Source: Sphingobacterium sp. UBA5670
Lineage (GTDB): Bacteria > Bacteroidota > Bacteroidia > Sphingobacteriales > Sphingobacteriaceae
Length of the DNA stretch: 56,318 nucleotides
Reading direction: 5' to 3'
Assembly: GCF_002420705.1 (NCBI RefSeq)
Contig: NZ_DIIM01000029.1
Location: forward strand, 1 to 56,318
The position numbers and the translations under genes are program-made. The notes beneath the pieces were generated by a model, which had not been told where the DNA came from, made no database searches, and saw nothing but the letters and a program-made list of their open reading frames with translations. Below, piece after piece: positions 15,968 to 26,081 of this stretch (positions are counted from its first letter, which is position 1; every line of letters starts with the position of its first letter).

Positions 15968-17946
15968 TACAAGACATACTATCTCAAAACGAAAATATCA
16001 ACGCAAACGATAGCAAATTAGCTGTACTTAAAGAGAATTTCCCTACTTGCTTTAAGGCCGATGGAAACTTTGATGTAGAGCGTTTTAAAACTGAAATAAG
16101 TGGTATAACTAATGTAATATCAGAAGGTTATGAGCTGAAGTTTTTAGGTAAAAGCTATGCTAAACTTATGGCCAGTACCGATACCACCACGGTAATTCAT
16201 CCCAACACTGAGCATAACAACCTACCCGAAAACTCTAACAGCCAAAACATTTACATAAGTGGCGATAATCTTGACGGACTTAAACACCTGCTAAAAAGCT
16301 ACAACAAAAGTATAAAATGCATATATATAGACCCTCCTTATAATACAGGCTCTGACGGCTTTGTATACCAAGATAATTTTAACTATACATTAGAAAGCCT
16401 ACAAGAAAAACTGAGCATAAGCGAAGATGAAGCTCAACGTATACTTGACCTCACCCGTCGTGGTTCTTCTTCTCACTCGGCTTGGCTCATGTTTATGTAT
16501 TGTCGCCTGCTACTTGCTAGAGATTTATTGACAGATGATGGCGTTATTTTTATTTCTATTGACGACAACGAACAAGCTAACCTCAAACTCCTTTGCGATG
16601 ACGTGTTTGGAGAAGAAAACTTCCTTGGAAACATAGTTAGAAGTACAGGTCAAACAACTGGACAAGATAGTGGAGGACTAGGAAGTTCATTTGATTATAT
16701 TTTATTATATTCAAAGAATGAAAATTTTGAAATATTAGGGCTAGAATTGACAGAGCATGACCTAAAAAGATTTGAAAATGAAGACGAGAGAGGAAAGTAC
16801 GCTTATGATCAGATGCGTAAAACTGGAAGTAATGATAGAAGAGTAGACAGACCTAACATGTACTACTCAATTCTTGATCCCGATGGTAACGAAATATACC
16901 CTTTAGGCCCTAGCGGGTATGAGAGCTGTTGGAGATTTGAAAAGAAAACATACGAAAGACTAAATAATGAAAATTATATACTCTGGAAAAAAACCAAAAA
17001 AGGTGGCATAGAAATTTGGTGGCCTTATGTAAAGTACTATTTAGAAGGTAGGACGAAACGTCCTTCTCCACTATGGGATGATTTGGATGGAAACAAAAAA
17101 GCAACAAGAGATTTAAGAGCTTTATTTGAAGGGAAAAAAATCTTTGATTTCTCAAAACCAATTGATTTAATCAAAAGAATAATCAGAATTTCAACATCTG
17201 ATTTCGATACTATATTAGACTTTTTTTCAGGTTCAGGATCAACTGCGAACGCAATACTAGAAATGAATGCGTCCAGTAAAAATAGTAAAAGAAAGTTTAT
17301 CTCAGTTCAACTGCCCGAGGTAATCAGTGCCGATAGTGCATCACAAAAAGCAGCATATGATTTTTTAACAGAGCAAGGGCTGCCCAAAACCTTAGATTAT
17401 ATAGGCATTGAACGAATAAAGCGAGCCGCAGCCAGAATAAAAGAAGCAAAGATAGAAAAACAGAAAGCCTCTAAAGCCGATTTGTTTAAAGAAGAAAGTA
17501 CCTCAGTGTTGGATTTAGGTTTTAAGCATTTTACACTGGTAGAACCCAACCAAAACACCCTAGACAAACTTGATAGTTTTGATAAAGCAGCAATGCTGGC
17601 AGATACTACCATTTTAGATGATTTCGGCAAACCTACCATACTTGCCACGTGGCTCAATGCCGATGGTTATGGGTTGAGTATCCAAGCCGAAAGCGTAGAT
17701 TTGGCAGGTTACACAGCCTATTATTGCCAAAAACATTTGTACTTAATTGACGCCAATTTCACGCTATATAGCATGAAGGAACTATTGAACAAATACGATA
17801 ATGAGGGCAGTTTTAATCCCGAAAATTTGGTACTATTTGGCTATAGTTTCCCTAACTGGAGCATCAGCGAAATGATAGAGAAAAATCTCCGTATCTTAAA
17901 TGATAGTGAGAAGAATTTAAAAATCAATTTTCAAGTAAGATACTAA
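15964..17946 (+). CDS. mod: Type III restriction-modification methyltransferase (Mod)
   Basis: This 660-residue N6-adenine methyltransferase of the beta class has the catalytic motif DPPYNTG at 123-129, ahead of the AdoMet-binding motif DFFSGSGST near 419-427. The variable target-recognition region lies between them (about 215-390). The conserved LWDDL and GKKIFDFSKP segments precede motif I. Mod recognises the site for both methylation and cleavage. It overlaps the HTH gene and ends 6 bp before res. No simple-sequence repeat suggesting phase variation was noticed inside it. Confidence 0.92.
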   Translation: MIQDILSQNENINANDSKLAVLKENFPTCFKADGNFDVERFKTEISGITNVISEGYELKFLGKSYAKLMASTDTTTVIHPNTEHNNLPENSNSQNIYISGDNLDGLKHLLKSYNKSIKCIYIDPPYNTGSDGFVYQDNFNYTLESLQEKLSISEDEAQRILDLTRRGSSSHSAWLMFMYCRLLLARDLLTDDGVIFISIDDNEQANLKLLCDDVFGEENFLGNIVRSTGQTTGQDSGGLGSSFDYILLYSKNENFEILGLELTEHDLKRFENEDERGKYAYDQMRKTGSNDRRVDRPNMYYSILDPDGNEIYPLGPSGYESCWRFEKKTYERLNNENYILWKKTKKGGIEIWWPYVKYYLEGRTKRPSPLWDDLDGNKKATRDLRALFEGKKIFDFSKPIDLIKRIIRISTSDFDTILDFFSGSGSTANAILEMNASSKNSKRKFISVQLPEVISADSASQKAAYDFLTEQGLPKTLDYIGIERIKRAAARIKEAKIEKQKASKADLFKEESTSVLDLGFKHFTLVEPNQNTLDKLDSFDKAAMLADTTILDDFGKPTILATWLNADGYGLSIQAESVDLAGYTAYYCQKHLYLIDANFTLYSMKELLNKYDNEGSFNPENLVLFGYSFPNWSISEMIEKNLRILNDSEKNLKINFQVRY

Positions 17947-17952
17947 TAGGCC

Positions 17953-20919
17953 ATGGAAATTATTCTGAAAAATGACTTACCACATCAGGTAAAAGCGTAC
18001 CAAGCCATAGCCGATGTGCTTAAACCCGAGTTGATAGAAAAGAACACGTTTTACTACCAAAACCCTTCATTGGTACTAGACCGTCCCGCAATTATGAGCC
18101 AAATGGCAAAGGTGCAAAAAGAAACAGGTATACCATCTGAGTTTAAGTCGCTAAATGGAATAGGTAGTTACCTTAATCTCGATATTAAGATGGAAACAGG
18201 TACAGGTAAGACTTACGTGTACACTGCGTCTATGTTTGAATTGCATAAACGTTACGGTATAAATAAGTTTATAGTCGCCGTGCCGACACTGGCCATAAAA
18301 GCAGGAGCAAAACAGTTTATGCAAGATGATTACACCAACCGCCATTTTAAAGACCAGTGCGGCTATGGTACTGAGTTGGACGTTTTGGTGTTAGAAGCTA
18401 CCAAAAAGAAAAAAGGAAAAAATTTTTTCCCCAGTGTAGTACGTGAGTTTGTGGCAGGTAGTAGTCAAAACGCCAATAAAATATATGTTTTGCTAACTAA
18501 TATGAGCCTTTTGGGCGGTACATCTAAATTGCTTACAGACACTTACGACTATGGTGTAGAAGGTTTTTATAAGCCCATAGAAGGCATAAAAGCTACTAAA
18601 CCTTTTGTAATAATTGACGAACCTCACCGCTTTAATAAGTCGCAAAAAGCGTATGACTATATTGAGAAAAACATCTGCCCGCAGGCTATTATACGTTTTG
18701 GTGCTACCTTTCCAGATATAGAAATAGGCAAAGGGAAAGCTAAAGTAAAACGCAAAGACTATCAAAATCTCTTGTATGACTTAAGCTCGTTTCAGGCTTT
18801 TAATCTCAATCTGATAAAGGGGATAGCGAAAGAACATTTGGAGCCGATTTCTCAAAAGCAAGAAAAAATAAAAATCACCAGAATACAAAGTAAGCTGGCT
18901 GTTTATTTACAACTTATCAAAAAACACGAACCTGCTAAAACATTTGAACTTAAAAAAGGGGATAGCTTAGGGCTTGTGGCCATCGAATTAGATGGTATTG
19001 TAATTGATGCCATTACCAGTAGCACGATTGAACTATCTAATGGGCAAACCAAATCTACAGGTGAAGAATTTAGTACCGATATCTACTCGTCATCCTATCA
19101 AGAAAGCATGATACGCTTGGCTTTGGAGCGTCATTTTAATACAGAAAGAGCCAATTTTAGTAGAAATAACAAGATTAAAACACTGGCTTTGTTTTTTATA
19201 GATGATATTTATTCATATAGAACTATTGAAACCCAAGAAAAACAACCCTATTTAAAAGCAACTTTTGAAAGATTGCTTGCCGAAAAAATAGACGCTATTT
19301 TACCAGAGCTAAATGAGCAGGAAAAAGAGTATAAAGCTTATTTGCTAGCTACGAAGGAGGACCTTAGCGCTTCTCATGCCGGTTATTTTTCACAAGACAA
19401 TAGTAGCTCTGATGATGCCATAGCACAGGAAGTACAAGATATTTTATTTGAAAAGAAAAAACTACTTTCCATTAAAAACAATGGGGGCGGCTATAATACC
19501 CGTAGATTTCTTTTCTCTAAATGGACATTGAAAGAGGGCTGGGATAATCCCAACGTATTTACCATAGCCAAACTACGAAGTAGCGGAAGCGAGAATAGTA
19601 AAATACAAGAGGTGGGGCGTGGCTTACGTTTGCCAGTAGATGAATTTGGTAATCGGATTTCAAACGAAGAGTTTAAACTCAATTATATCATCGACTTTAC
19701 AGAAGCCGACTTTGCCGAAAAACTGATAAATGAGATAAATGCTGACACACCTAAAGCCTTTGTGATTACTGATGAGCAAATAGCTGATATTGCTCAAAAA
19801 AGGAACATAGATGCTGATAATTTGTTTGTGGAATTATTGACCAAAAAATTCATTGACAGAAACAAAAACATCAAAACTGAAAATAGCATAGCTTTCTTTA
19901 GTGAATATCCAGAGTTCGCAGTTGGTTTACAACAGGGCAAAATTGAAGATAGAAACAAAAAGAAAGAACAAAAAATCAAAGTAAGAAAAGCCGTTTTTGA
20001 TGAGCTTAAAATATTGTGGCAAGAAATAAACAGCAAGTATATTTTACATTATGAAAAAGTAGAAGAGGATAACTTCTTACTCAACGAAGTGGTTAATCTG
20101 TGCCAAAAAGGTGTATTTGCCGATATGTATATTACCAGTTCTCGTTCGGAATTAAATACAATTGGTTCGGTAGCTAAGCTTAATGAGGGGTCAGGTGTAC
20201 AGTTTAAGGTAAGCAAGCCGTTGAAATATAGTGATTTTCTGAAACACATTAATCGCCAAACTAATTTATCTATACAACTACTACATAATGCACTGGTTAT
20301 CTATTCAAGAAACAACACCTTAACACCTGAAAAGTTTAATGAACACAGTGCATCTAACTTTGTTAAACAATTTAGCGACTGGAAAGTAAAAAAGCTCAAT
20401 GGTAGATTTAGCTACTCAAAAGCAAACCTACCTGTAAGAGCAACTACTTTAACCTATGCTGATGGCACACCAAAATCAGAAATAACTCAAGGCATCATAG
20501 GTACAAAGTTTATAGAAGGTACACCAGGTGATAAATACCTGTATGATTTATATGCTTTTGACTCACCGTTAGAAAAAGAGAATATTCTTGCAGGAGATAT
20601 TCAAGAAGTTATAGTTTACGGAAAAATTCCAAAAAATAGTGTAGCTATACCTACTATTACTGGCCAATCATACAGTCCAGACTTTATGTATGTGATAAAA
20701 AAAGCCAATGGAGATAAGGTTTTGAATGTAATCATCGAAACTAAAGATGTAGAGAATCAGAGTACACTAAGAGAAATAGAACAAGCCAAAATCAACAGTG
20801 CAAAAACCTTTTTTAACCAGCTGACTATAGATGGTTACAAAGTGGAATTCAAAACACAGCTAAACAACAAGAAAATACGTCAGATAATTGACGAGGTTAT
20901 ACTGCCAGAATCGCAGTAA
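17953..20919 (+). CDS. res: Type III restriction enzyme (Res)
   Basis: This 988-residue SF2 translocase-nuclease has Walker A METGTGKT near 80-87, motif II IIDEPHRF near 220, motif VI QEVGRGLRLP near 552, and a C-terminal PD-(D/E)XK nuclease with YSPDFMYV near 905-912 and IIETKD near 928-933. It cuts between two head-to-head unmethylated sites together with Mod. The length fits intact Res subunits. An IS21 remnant follows downstream. Confidence 0.92.
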   Translation: MEIILKNDLPHQVKAYQAIADVLKPELIEKNTFYYQNPSLVLDRPAIMSQMAKVQKETGIPSEFKSLNGIGSYLNLDIKMETGTGKTYVYTASMFELHKRYGINKFIVAVPTLAIKAGAKQFMQDDYTNRHFKDQCGYGTELDVLVLEATKKKKGKNFFPSVVREFVAGSSQNANKIYVLLTNMSLLGGTSKLLTDTYDYGVEGFYKPIEGIKATKPFVIIDEPHRFNKSQKAYDYIEKNICPQAIIRFGATFPDIEIGKGKAKVKRKDYQNLLYDLSSFQAFNLNLIKGIAKEHLEPISQKQEKIKITRIQSKLAVYLQLIKKHEPAKTFELKKGDSLGLVAIELDGIVIDAITSSTIELSNGQTKSTGEEFSTDIYSSSYQESMIRLALERHFNTERANFSRNNKIKTLALFFIDDIYSYRTIETQEKQPYLKATFERLLAEKIDAILPELNEQEKEYKAYLLATKEDLSASHAGYFSQDNSSSDDAIAQEVQDILFEKKKLLSIKNNGGGYNTRRFLFSKWTLKEGWDNPNVFTIAKLRSSGSENSKIQEVGRGLRLPVDEFGNRISNEEFKLNYIIDFTEADFAEKLINEINADTPKAFVITDEQIADIAQKRNIDADNLFVELLTKKFIDRNKNIKTENSIAFFSEYPEFAVGLQQGKIEDRNKKKEQKIKVRKAVFDELKILWQEINSKYILHYEKVEEDNFLLNEVVNLCQKGVFADMYITSSRSELNTIGSVAKLNEGSGVQFKVSKPLKYSDFLKHINRQTNLSIQLLHNALVIYSRNNTLTPEKFNEHSASNFVKQFSDWKVKKLNGRFSYSKANLPVRATTLTYADGTPKSEITQGIIGTKFIEGTPGDKYLYDLYAFDSPLEKENILAGDIQEVIVYGKIPKNSVAIPTITGQSYSPDFMYVIKKANGDKVLNVIIETKDVENQSTLREIEQAKINSAKTFFNQLTIDGYKVEFKTQLNNKKIRQIIDEVILPESQ

Positions 20920-21209
20920 TAAAAGCAATAATAGATAAGAACAAAAAACGAACTATATTATAGTAAATCATGTTAATAATTTTAGTTAATCAAAATTAGC
21001 TATTAAAATAATTTCAATGTGGGAATATTTCGTTGAATAGATACTTTATCAATTTGTATCATCGCAATTTATTTGCAGCGGTTCGCCGACAGCAGAATCA
21101 TTATTGTGGAACAGATCCTTTTTACCGATGCCGAACTTGTGTATATATCAATTATTCCGGCCCAAGCTGAACAGATAGAAAAAGATCCCCGCCGGATACA
21201 TCTTGATCG

Positions 21210-21482
21210 CAGTTTTCCGATCTATTTGCCGAACTCAGTTGTGTAGGTGTTACGTGCCAGCTATTATGGCAGAAATTTATTAATGAATATCCCGATGGCT
21301 TTGGCTATTCCAGATCCTATGAGATTCTACAGTAAAATATCCGCAAACAGGGAGCCACCATGCGTTTTGAACACGAGCCTGGGAAGCTGCTGCAGGTAGA
21401 CTTTGCTGGTAATATGCCACATTATGTGGATATGGACAGTGGTGAGCTGATATCCTGTCTCGTTCTTCTTTGTAGGAACTAA
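21210..21482 (+). mobile_element. IS21-family transposase (IstA) remnant
   Basis: The frame reads ELSCVGVTCQLLWQKFINEY, PDGFGYSRSYE, a stop, then TMRFEHEPGKLLQVDFAG and SGELISCLVLL. This is the typical IstA segment (VT.QLLWEEY...PDGYGYSQF; FEHEPGEKLFVDFAG). An internal TAA and truncation on both sides show it is dead. Weaker, frameshifted IstA-like sequence may extend back to about 21060. It separates res from the Argonaute operon. Confidence 0.8.
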
Positions 21483-21590
21483 TTAAAATTCAATATAAGA
21501 TATTTTTTGGTTGTTTTGTGAATAGATTATTTTTAAATTGTCGGGAAATAAGAAATTGTGTGTTTTCTTACATTTTCTAGAAACCATTAT

Positions 21591-23870
21591 ATGCCAAATA
21601 TATTAAATGTTGCTCCTATTTTTTTTGAAAATTGCATAATAGAGGGAGAATATTTTCCTTATTCAGATGAAAAAAAGGAAGAATTACTGAACCATTATAG
21701 AAATAGTCACTTAATAAAACGTGAAGGTGATAAACTAATTGCTATATCCACTAAATCAGGACAAAGCCGATTGGGAGGTATTGTTCAATCTTTTGAATTA
21801 AAAGATAATTTATCGTTGGTCAGGTCTTTAGCAATAAAGTCCCTTTTTAAAGAGTTATACTTTAGGGATTGTTGGATATATAGCTCTAAACCATTAATTT
21901 ATCTTAAAAATAAACAAAATCTTTTAAATGACTGCTTACCTGAAGGCGTTAGACCGATTAAGGGTTTAGCGGTTTTCCCAAAGTATGAAATAGACTTCAG
22001 AATAATCGATACGATGTCCACAGGACCTTTTGTGGGACTGTCTTTAAATTTGAGTCTAGCTCCAAGAATAAGTATAAATTGTTATGAATTAATGCGAAAC
22101 GGAGTTCCTATTTTAGGTTATTATGTTGGTAAGGCATATGGAGGGCGTAATCCAGATTTAAAGCCAAGATTTACAACATTAGGAAAGGTAAAAAGCGTAA
22201 ATGAGGATGGAATGCTTGTATTAGATGATGTTAAATCTAGTGAAGACGAATTAGTAGACCCTACAATTGTTTTTTTAGAGCCAAGAGAAGATCTACTTGA
22301 ATATTGCATCCGCCATTTATATAAAACAAAAGCTAATGAGATATTAAGTAATTTGGATCGCCAATTATTACAATATCATACCGGGAATAATAAATATAAC
22401 AAACTAAATAAGGCATTAAAGACCTATCAGCAATTTAACCTGAGTCTAGTCGAAGGTATAATGTTTTCATTGGGTGATTTTTTAATGGATAACAATGGAA
22501 AGTACCATATAAAAGTATTTAATGCAGGGAAACCAGTTTTTGTATATGGTCATGGTGGAACCAAAACTAATACCTATAATGATATTGGTTTACAAAATTA
22601 TGGACCATACTCTAGGGAAGATTTTACTCCATCCAAACCGAATATATGTATTATTGCTCAAAAAAATAAAAGAGGACAAGTTGAGCAGGTAATACAAAAA
22701 TTTATAAATGGTATTCCGCCAGCAGCATTCGGCAAACAAGGTAAGACGTTTGAATTTACAGGATTAAAAAATAAGTTTCGTATTCAGGATTTTAGTTATG
22801 AATTCTTTGAAGCCGAAAATAGCACAATAGAGGCATATAATAAAGCAATTAGTGCAGCATTAAAAAAGAGTGGGGATACAAAACCCTTTAATTTGGCACT
22901 TGTTCAGATAGACAATAACTTCAGGGATAGGAAACCAAATGAGAACCCATATTTGGTAGCAAAAGCTAGGTTTATTGGCCAACAGATTTCTGTTCAGGAA
23001 TTTACGCTTGAAAGTTTGAGTTTACCAGATTCAAGAATTATGTGGAGTCTTAATAATATGGCGTTAGCTACCTATGCAAAAATGGGGGGAGTGCCATGGT
23101 TGTTGACTGCAGATGCTCCTATGGCACATGAAATAGTCTTTGGCATTGGAAGTGCTATGATTTACACGAGTAGGCTTGCTGCCAAGCAAAGGATGGTGGG
23201 GATTACAACTGTTTTTAAAGGAGACGGGCGCTATTTTATAAATAATATATCTTCAGCAGTGTTAATGGAAGATTACTTTGAAACTCTCCTAGAAAATCTT
23301 AGAAATACAATTGAACGTGTTAAAATAGATTTTAATTGGCGACCAAAAGATTCTGTGCGGTTGGTATTTCATGCTTTCAAAACGTTTGCGGACAATGAAG
23401 TAAATGCCGTTAAAAAGGTCATGTCTGAGCTTGGCGAATTTAACGTTGAATTTGCCTTTGTTCATGTGGCGCAAAATCATCCCTATATGTTATTTGATTA
23501 TAGCCAGAAAGGATTTTTTGGCAAGGGTGCTTTTGTTCCTGAACGTGGGAGATATCTTCAGTTGACAGAACATATTTCATTGGTAATGTTAACTGGACCC
23601 ACAGAGTTAAAAAAAGCAAGTGATGGAAATCCTCGGCCGATTCAGTTGGTTTTACATAGAGATTCTACATTTAGAGATATGCCATATCTTTCTAAACAGG
23701 TAATTAAATTTGGAGCACATTCATGGAGAAGTTTCGCACCCGCACCCATGCCAGTTTCTGTTTATTATTCCCAGCTTATGGCTCAGATGCTGAGTCAGCT
23801 TACAGGTGTTTCTTCATGGAATCCAGATGCGATATATAATAAAATAGGTACTACACGTTGGTTTTTATAA
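21591..23870 (+). CDS. Long prokaryotic Argonaute with an inactive PIWI domain
   Basis: This protein has 759 residues from the ATG at 21591; a GTG 33 bp upstream is open but adds nothing conserved. The C-terminal half is MID-PIWI: MID around 345-430 (NICIIAQKNKRGQVEQVIQK) and PIWI around 431-759, ending in the typical aromatic-Leu terminus WFL. The slot of the first catalytic Asp reads IVFGIGSAM (G520). The slot of the RDG Asp reads LVFHAFKTF, so the DEDX tetrad is lost and guide-directed slicing is not expected. Inactive long pAgos act as guide-loaded sensors that trigger a partner effector, which here would be the nuclease encoded one base downstream. Confidence 0.85.
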   Translation: MPNILNVAPIFFENCIIEGEYFPYSDEKKEELLNHYRNSHLIKREGDKLIAISTKSGQSRLGGIVQSFELKDNLSLVRSLAIKSLFKELYFRDCWIYSSKPLIYLKNKQNLLNDCLPEGVRPIKGLAVFPKYEIDFRIIDTMSTGPFVGLSLNLSLAPRISINCYELMRNGVPILGYYVGKAYGGRNPDLKPRFTTLGKVKSVNEDGMLVLDDVKSSEDELVDPTIVFLEPREDLLEYCIRHLYKTKANEILSNLDRQLLQYHTGNNKYNKLNKALKTYQQFNLSLVEGIMFSLGDFLMDNNGKYHIKVFNAGKPVFVYGHGGTKTNTYNDIGLQNYGPYSREDFTPSKPNICIIAQKNKRGQVEQVIQKFINGIPPAAFGKQGKTFEFTGLKNKFRIQDFSYEFFEAENSTIEAYNKAISAALKKSGDTKPFNLALVQIDNNFRDRKPNENPYLVAKARFIGQQISVQEFTLESLSLPDSRIMWSLNNMALATYAKMGGVPWLLTADAPMAHEIVFGIGSAMIYTSRLAAKQRMVGITTVFKGDGRYFINNISSAVLMEDYFETLLENLRNTIERVKIDFNWRPKDSVRLVFHAFKTFADNEVNAVKKVMSELGEFNVEFAFVHVAQNHPYMLFDYSQKGFFGKGAFVPERGRYLQLTEHISLVMLTGPTELKKASDGNPRPIQLVLHRDSTFRDMPYLSKQVIKFGAHSWRSFAPAPMPVSVYYSQLMAQMLSQLTGVSSWNPDAIYNKIGTTRWFL

Positions 23871-23871
23871 T

Positions 23872-25062
23872 ATGGAAGCGAAACAATTCTTACTTAGAGA
23901 TATCCAGTTATATTTAGAAAAAAAGCTCATCCAAATATCGCCTAATACTATTGAATGTTCTCTATCAAATTGGCTATATCCTGATGGTAAATTGAATATT
24001 GAACTTCCAGCGGAATTCTCTATTTTTGACTATAGTCATGTTGCACAACTAAGTTTCATAACAGTATCTAATTCTAATTTCCTAAATGAAAAAGAATCTT
24101 TATTGATTGAAGGTTTAGAAAGGTTGATGGGAAGACCAGCTTCAAATAATTCTTTTGTACCTTCGACTTTTCATAATGATGCAATATCTCTTTTAGGACT
24201 TGCGCTAGGAGCTGATTTGATAGGCAATAAAACTCGTTTAAATTTTTACAATTGGCTAAAAAGTTTTGTAAACCTAAGTAATGATAACCTTCCAGAATGG
24301 AAAAAGATTCTATTGCATGCCGCTCTTTGGATAACCAACAAGGAGACTAAAATTGATGCTCATTATTCATCTGATAATCTAGATCTATTATTTGCACTTC
24401 GCTCCAAAGGCTTTGAATGCTTCCAGGAAATAGATATAAATGAAGTGTATGCGTCTATCTGCAGACTAAGCGTTTATGAAGAGACCGATACAATTCAAAT
24501 TATAGCAAGACTACAAGCTATAAATTATTATTTATTTCATTCTACATTTTTTTCATTGGCAAACCCAAATTTGAATCAGCTCATAACACTTTTGAATAAT
24601 TTGCCTGGCTCTTTTAAAAGATGGATATGGGAAGAAAAAGCCAAAACTACTACTGGAACCCCACAGAAATGGGATATTCAAAATGAATATCATGTGCAAA
24701 GTTTATTATATTATATTTTAGCTCCAATCTTCCCTGACATTGAATCTGAATTTTATTTGGAACCGGTAGGATCTTTAAATTCTAGAGCAGATATAGGCCT
24801 GCCCGGATTGAATCTGATTATTGAAGTGAAATTTTTGAGAAAGACTAAAAAATTCCATGATATGATTGAAGAAGTTGCCGCGGACAATTCTCTATATTTC
24901 AAAAGGGACAGTGTATTTAAGAAAAAATATTCTCGAATGCTCGTATTTCTTTGGGACGATTCTGGAAGAATTGAAGAGCATCAAACATTTAAAAATGCGG
25001 TAGACGGTTTGGAAAATATTATAGGAAGCATAGTGATTCCTAGACCGGGAATGATGATTTAA
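23872..25062 (+). CDS. pAgo-associated PD-(D/E)XK nuclease (DpnII/MboI-like)
   Basis: This 396-residue protein starts one base after the Argonaute stop, so it is co-transcribed and probably coupled. The N-terminal about 260 residues are helical and unassigned. The C-terminus (about 265-396) matches the DpnII/MboI-type restriction fold: WDIQNEYHVQSLLYYILAPI, then RADIGLPGLNLIIEVKF with D307, E318 and K320. The family's SLYFKR and MLVFLWDD segments follow. The catalytic residues look intact, so it is the likely executioner of the dead Argonaute. The DNA or RNA preference is unknown. No other gene belongs to this operon. Confidence 0.82.
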   Translation: MEAKQFLLRDIQLYLEKKLIQISPNTIECSLSNWLYPDGKLNIELPAEFSIFDYSHVAQLSFITVSNSNFLNEKESLLIEGLERLMGRPASNNSFVPSTFHNDAISLLGLALGADLIGNKTRLNFYNWLKSFVNLSNDNLPEWKKILLHAALWITNKETKIDAHYSSDNLDLLFALRSKGFECFQEIDINEVYASICRLSVYEETDTIQIIARLQAINYYLFHSTFFSLANPNLNQLITLLNNLPGSFKRWIWEEKAKTTTGTPQKWDIQNEYHVQSLLYYILAPIFPDIESEFYLEPVGSLNSRADIGLPGLNLIIEVKFLRKTKKFHDMIEEVAADNSLYFKRDSVFKKKYSRMLVFLWDDSGRIEEHQTFKNAVDGLENIIGSIVIPRPGMMI

Positions 25063-25312
25063 TTTAGGGTAAAATACACTGTGCTAATCAAATGAAAATT
25101 GTTGACAACATTTCATGTTTCATTCCCATTGATTAATAAAAGGGTAGACCAACTTAAGAATTGTTGATAAAAATTAAATATATATTGTATTTTTAATTGT
25201 CTCGTATTGAAAAAACTCTACAGGTAAATTTCATTCTAATTTACAAATTCAGTTGAGCTTCTTTTGCTGGATGAATCATTATAAATGAGTCGGCCATTGT
25301 GTAAAATAAGTG

Positions 25313-26005
25313 TTAATTATCTAAATATGAAAAAAAATAGTTGTAGCTGTTTCTTCCGTTATCATTCTCTACTGTCATCTTTGTTATGCAGGAATTTTTA
25401 TATTCATATTTAAAGTTATAAATTTTAGCGATCTCTACACTGGATGTCTTCAAAATTTTGTCAAATATCGTATAACTCTGAATATAATATTTTGAATGAT
25501 CGAATGGTAAATAAACAGGTAGCTCTGCATTATACATAAAGTATAAGAACACAGGATTATTATATTCCAAGTTTTTGTAGAAAATTTGATATTTTTCACT
25601 GCGGTTTTGACAATAACCTAAGCTGCTATCACATTTTTCATTGAGTAAGATTTCTGATAATCTATTATCCTCGTAAATGTATTGATAAGTGTGAGTTATA
25701 AATAATGAACTGTAATTTTGTCCTACATACCTCTTCTCTACCACCTTAGTTAATCTATCTTCTTTGTCATAAAAATAATCAGCGTCCGTATCATAATGGA
25801 TTTTGTTATGGATAATTTTGTTTTTATCCAAAACTACTTTTGGGGAATCCAAAGTGTCTGAAACCCATTGATCATTTATATATGTTAGCTCAATAGAATC
25901 TTCTCCATTGAAATTAATTTTGGATATCTTTTTTATATTTTTAGAACAAGATGAACAAGATATCAAGGCGACCATTACGAAAATATACCAAAATTTAATA
26001 TGCAT
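25313..26005 (-). CDS. Predicted lipoprotein of unknown function
   Basis: This 230-residue protein has a lipoprotein signal peptide (FVMVALISCSSC, lipobox Cys near 17-20). The rest is rich in Tyr/Asn/Asp with repeated strand-like stretches (YFYDKEDRLTKVVEKRY, THTYQYIYEDNRLSEI), resembling the YD/RHS-like or DUF4595-like periplasmic beta proteins of Bacteroidota. It is monocistronic and convergent with the Argonaute operon. The region between (25063-25312) is AT-rich with an imperfect hairpin at 25092-25116. Confidence 0.6.
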   Translation of the reverse strand: MHIKFWYIFVMVALISCSSCSKNIKKISKINFNGEDSIELTYINDQWVSDTLDSPKVVLDKNKIIHNKIHYDTDADYFYDKEDRLTKVVEKRYVGQNYSSLFITHTYQYIYEDNRLSEILLNEKCDSSLGYCQNRSEKYQIFYKNLEYNNPVFLYFMYNAELPVYLPFDHSKYYIQSYTIFDKILKTSSVEIAKIYNFKYEYKNSCITKMTVENDNGRNSYNYFFSYLDN

Positions 26006-26081
26006 AATATTTTTATATGATTAAAATAACGATCGTTTTCAATTCGAATTCCTGAATGAGGGTTAGTGATTTTTATAATAT

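Noticed and set aside
21591..25062. DdmDE plasmid-defence system
   Set aside because: The partner is a 396-residue nuclease without helicase motifs, whereas DdmD is a large helicase-nuclease.
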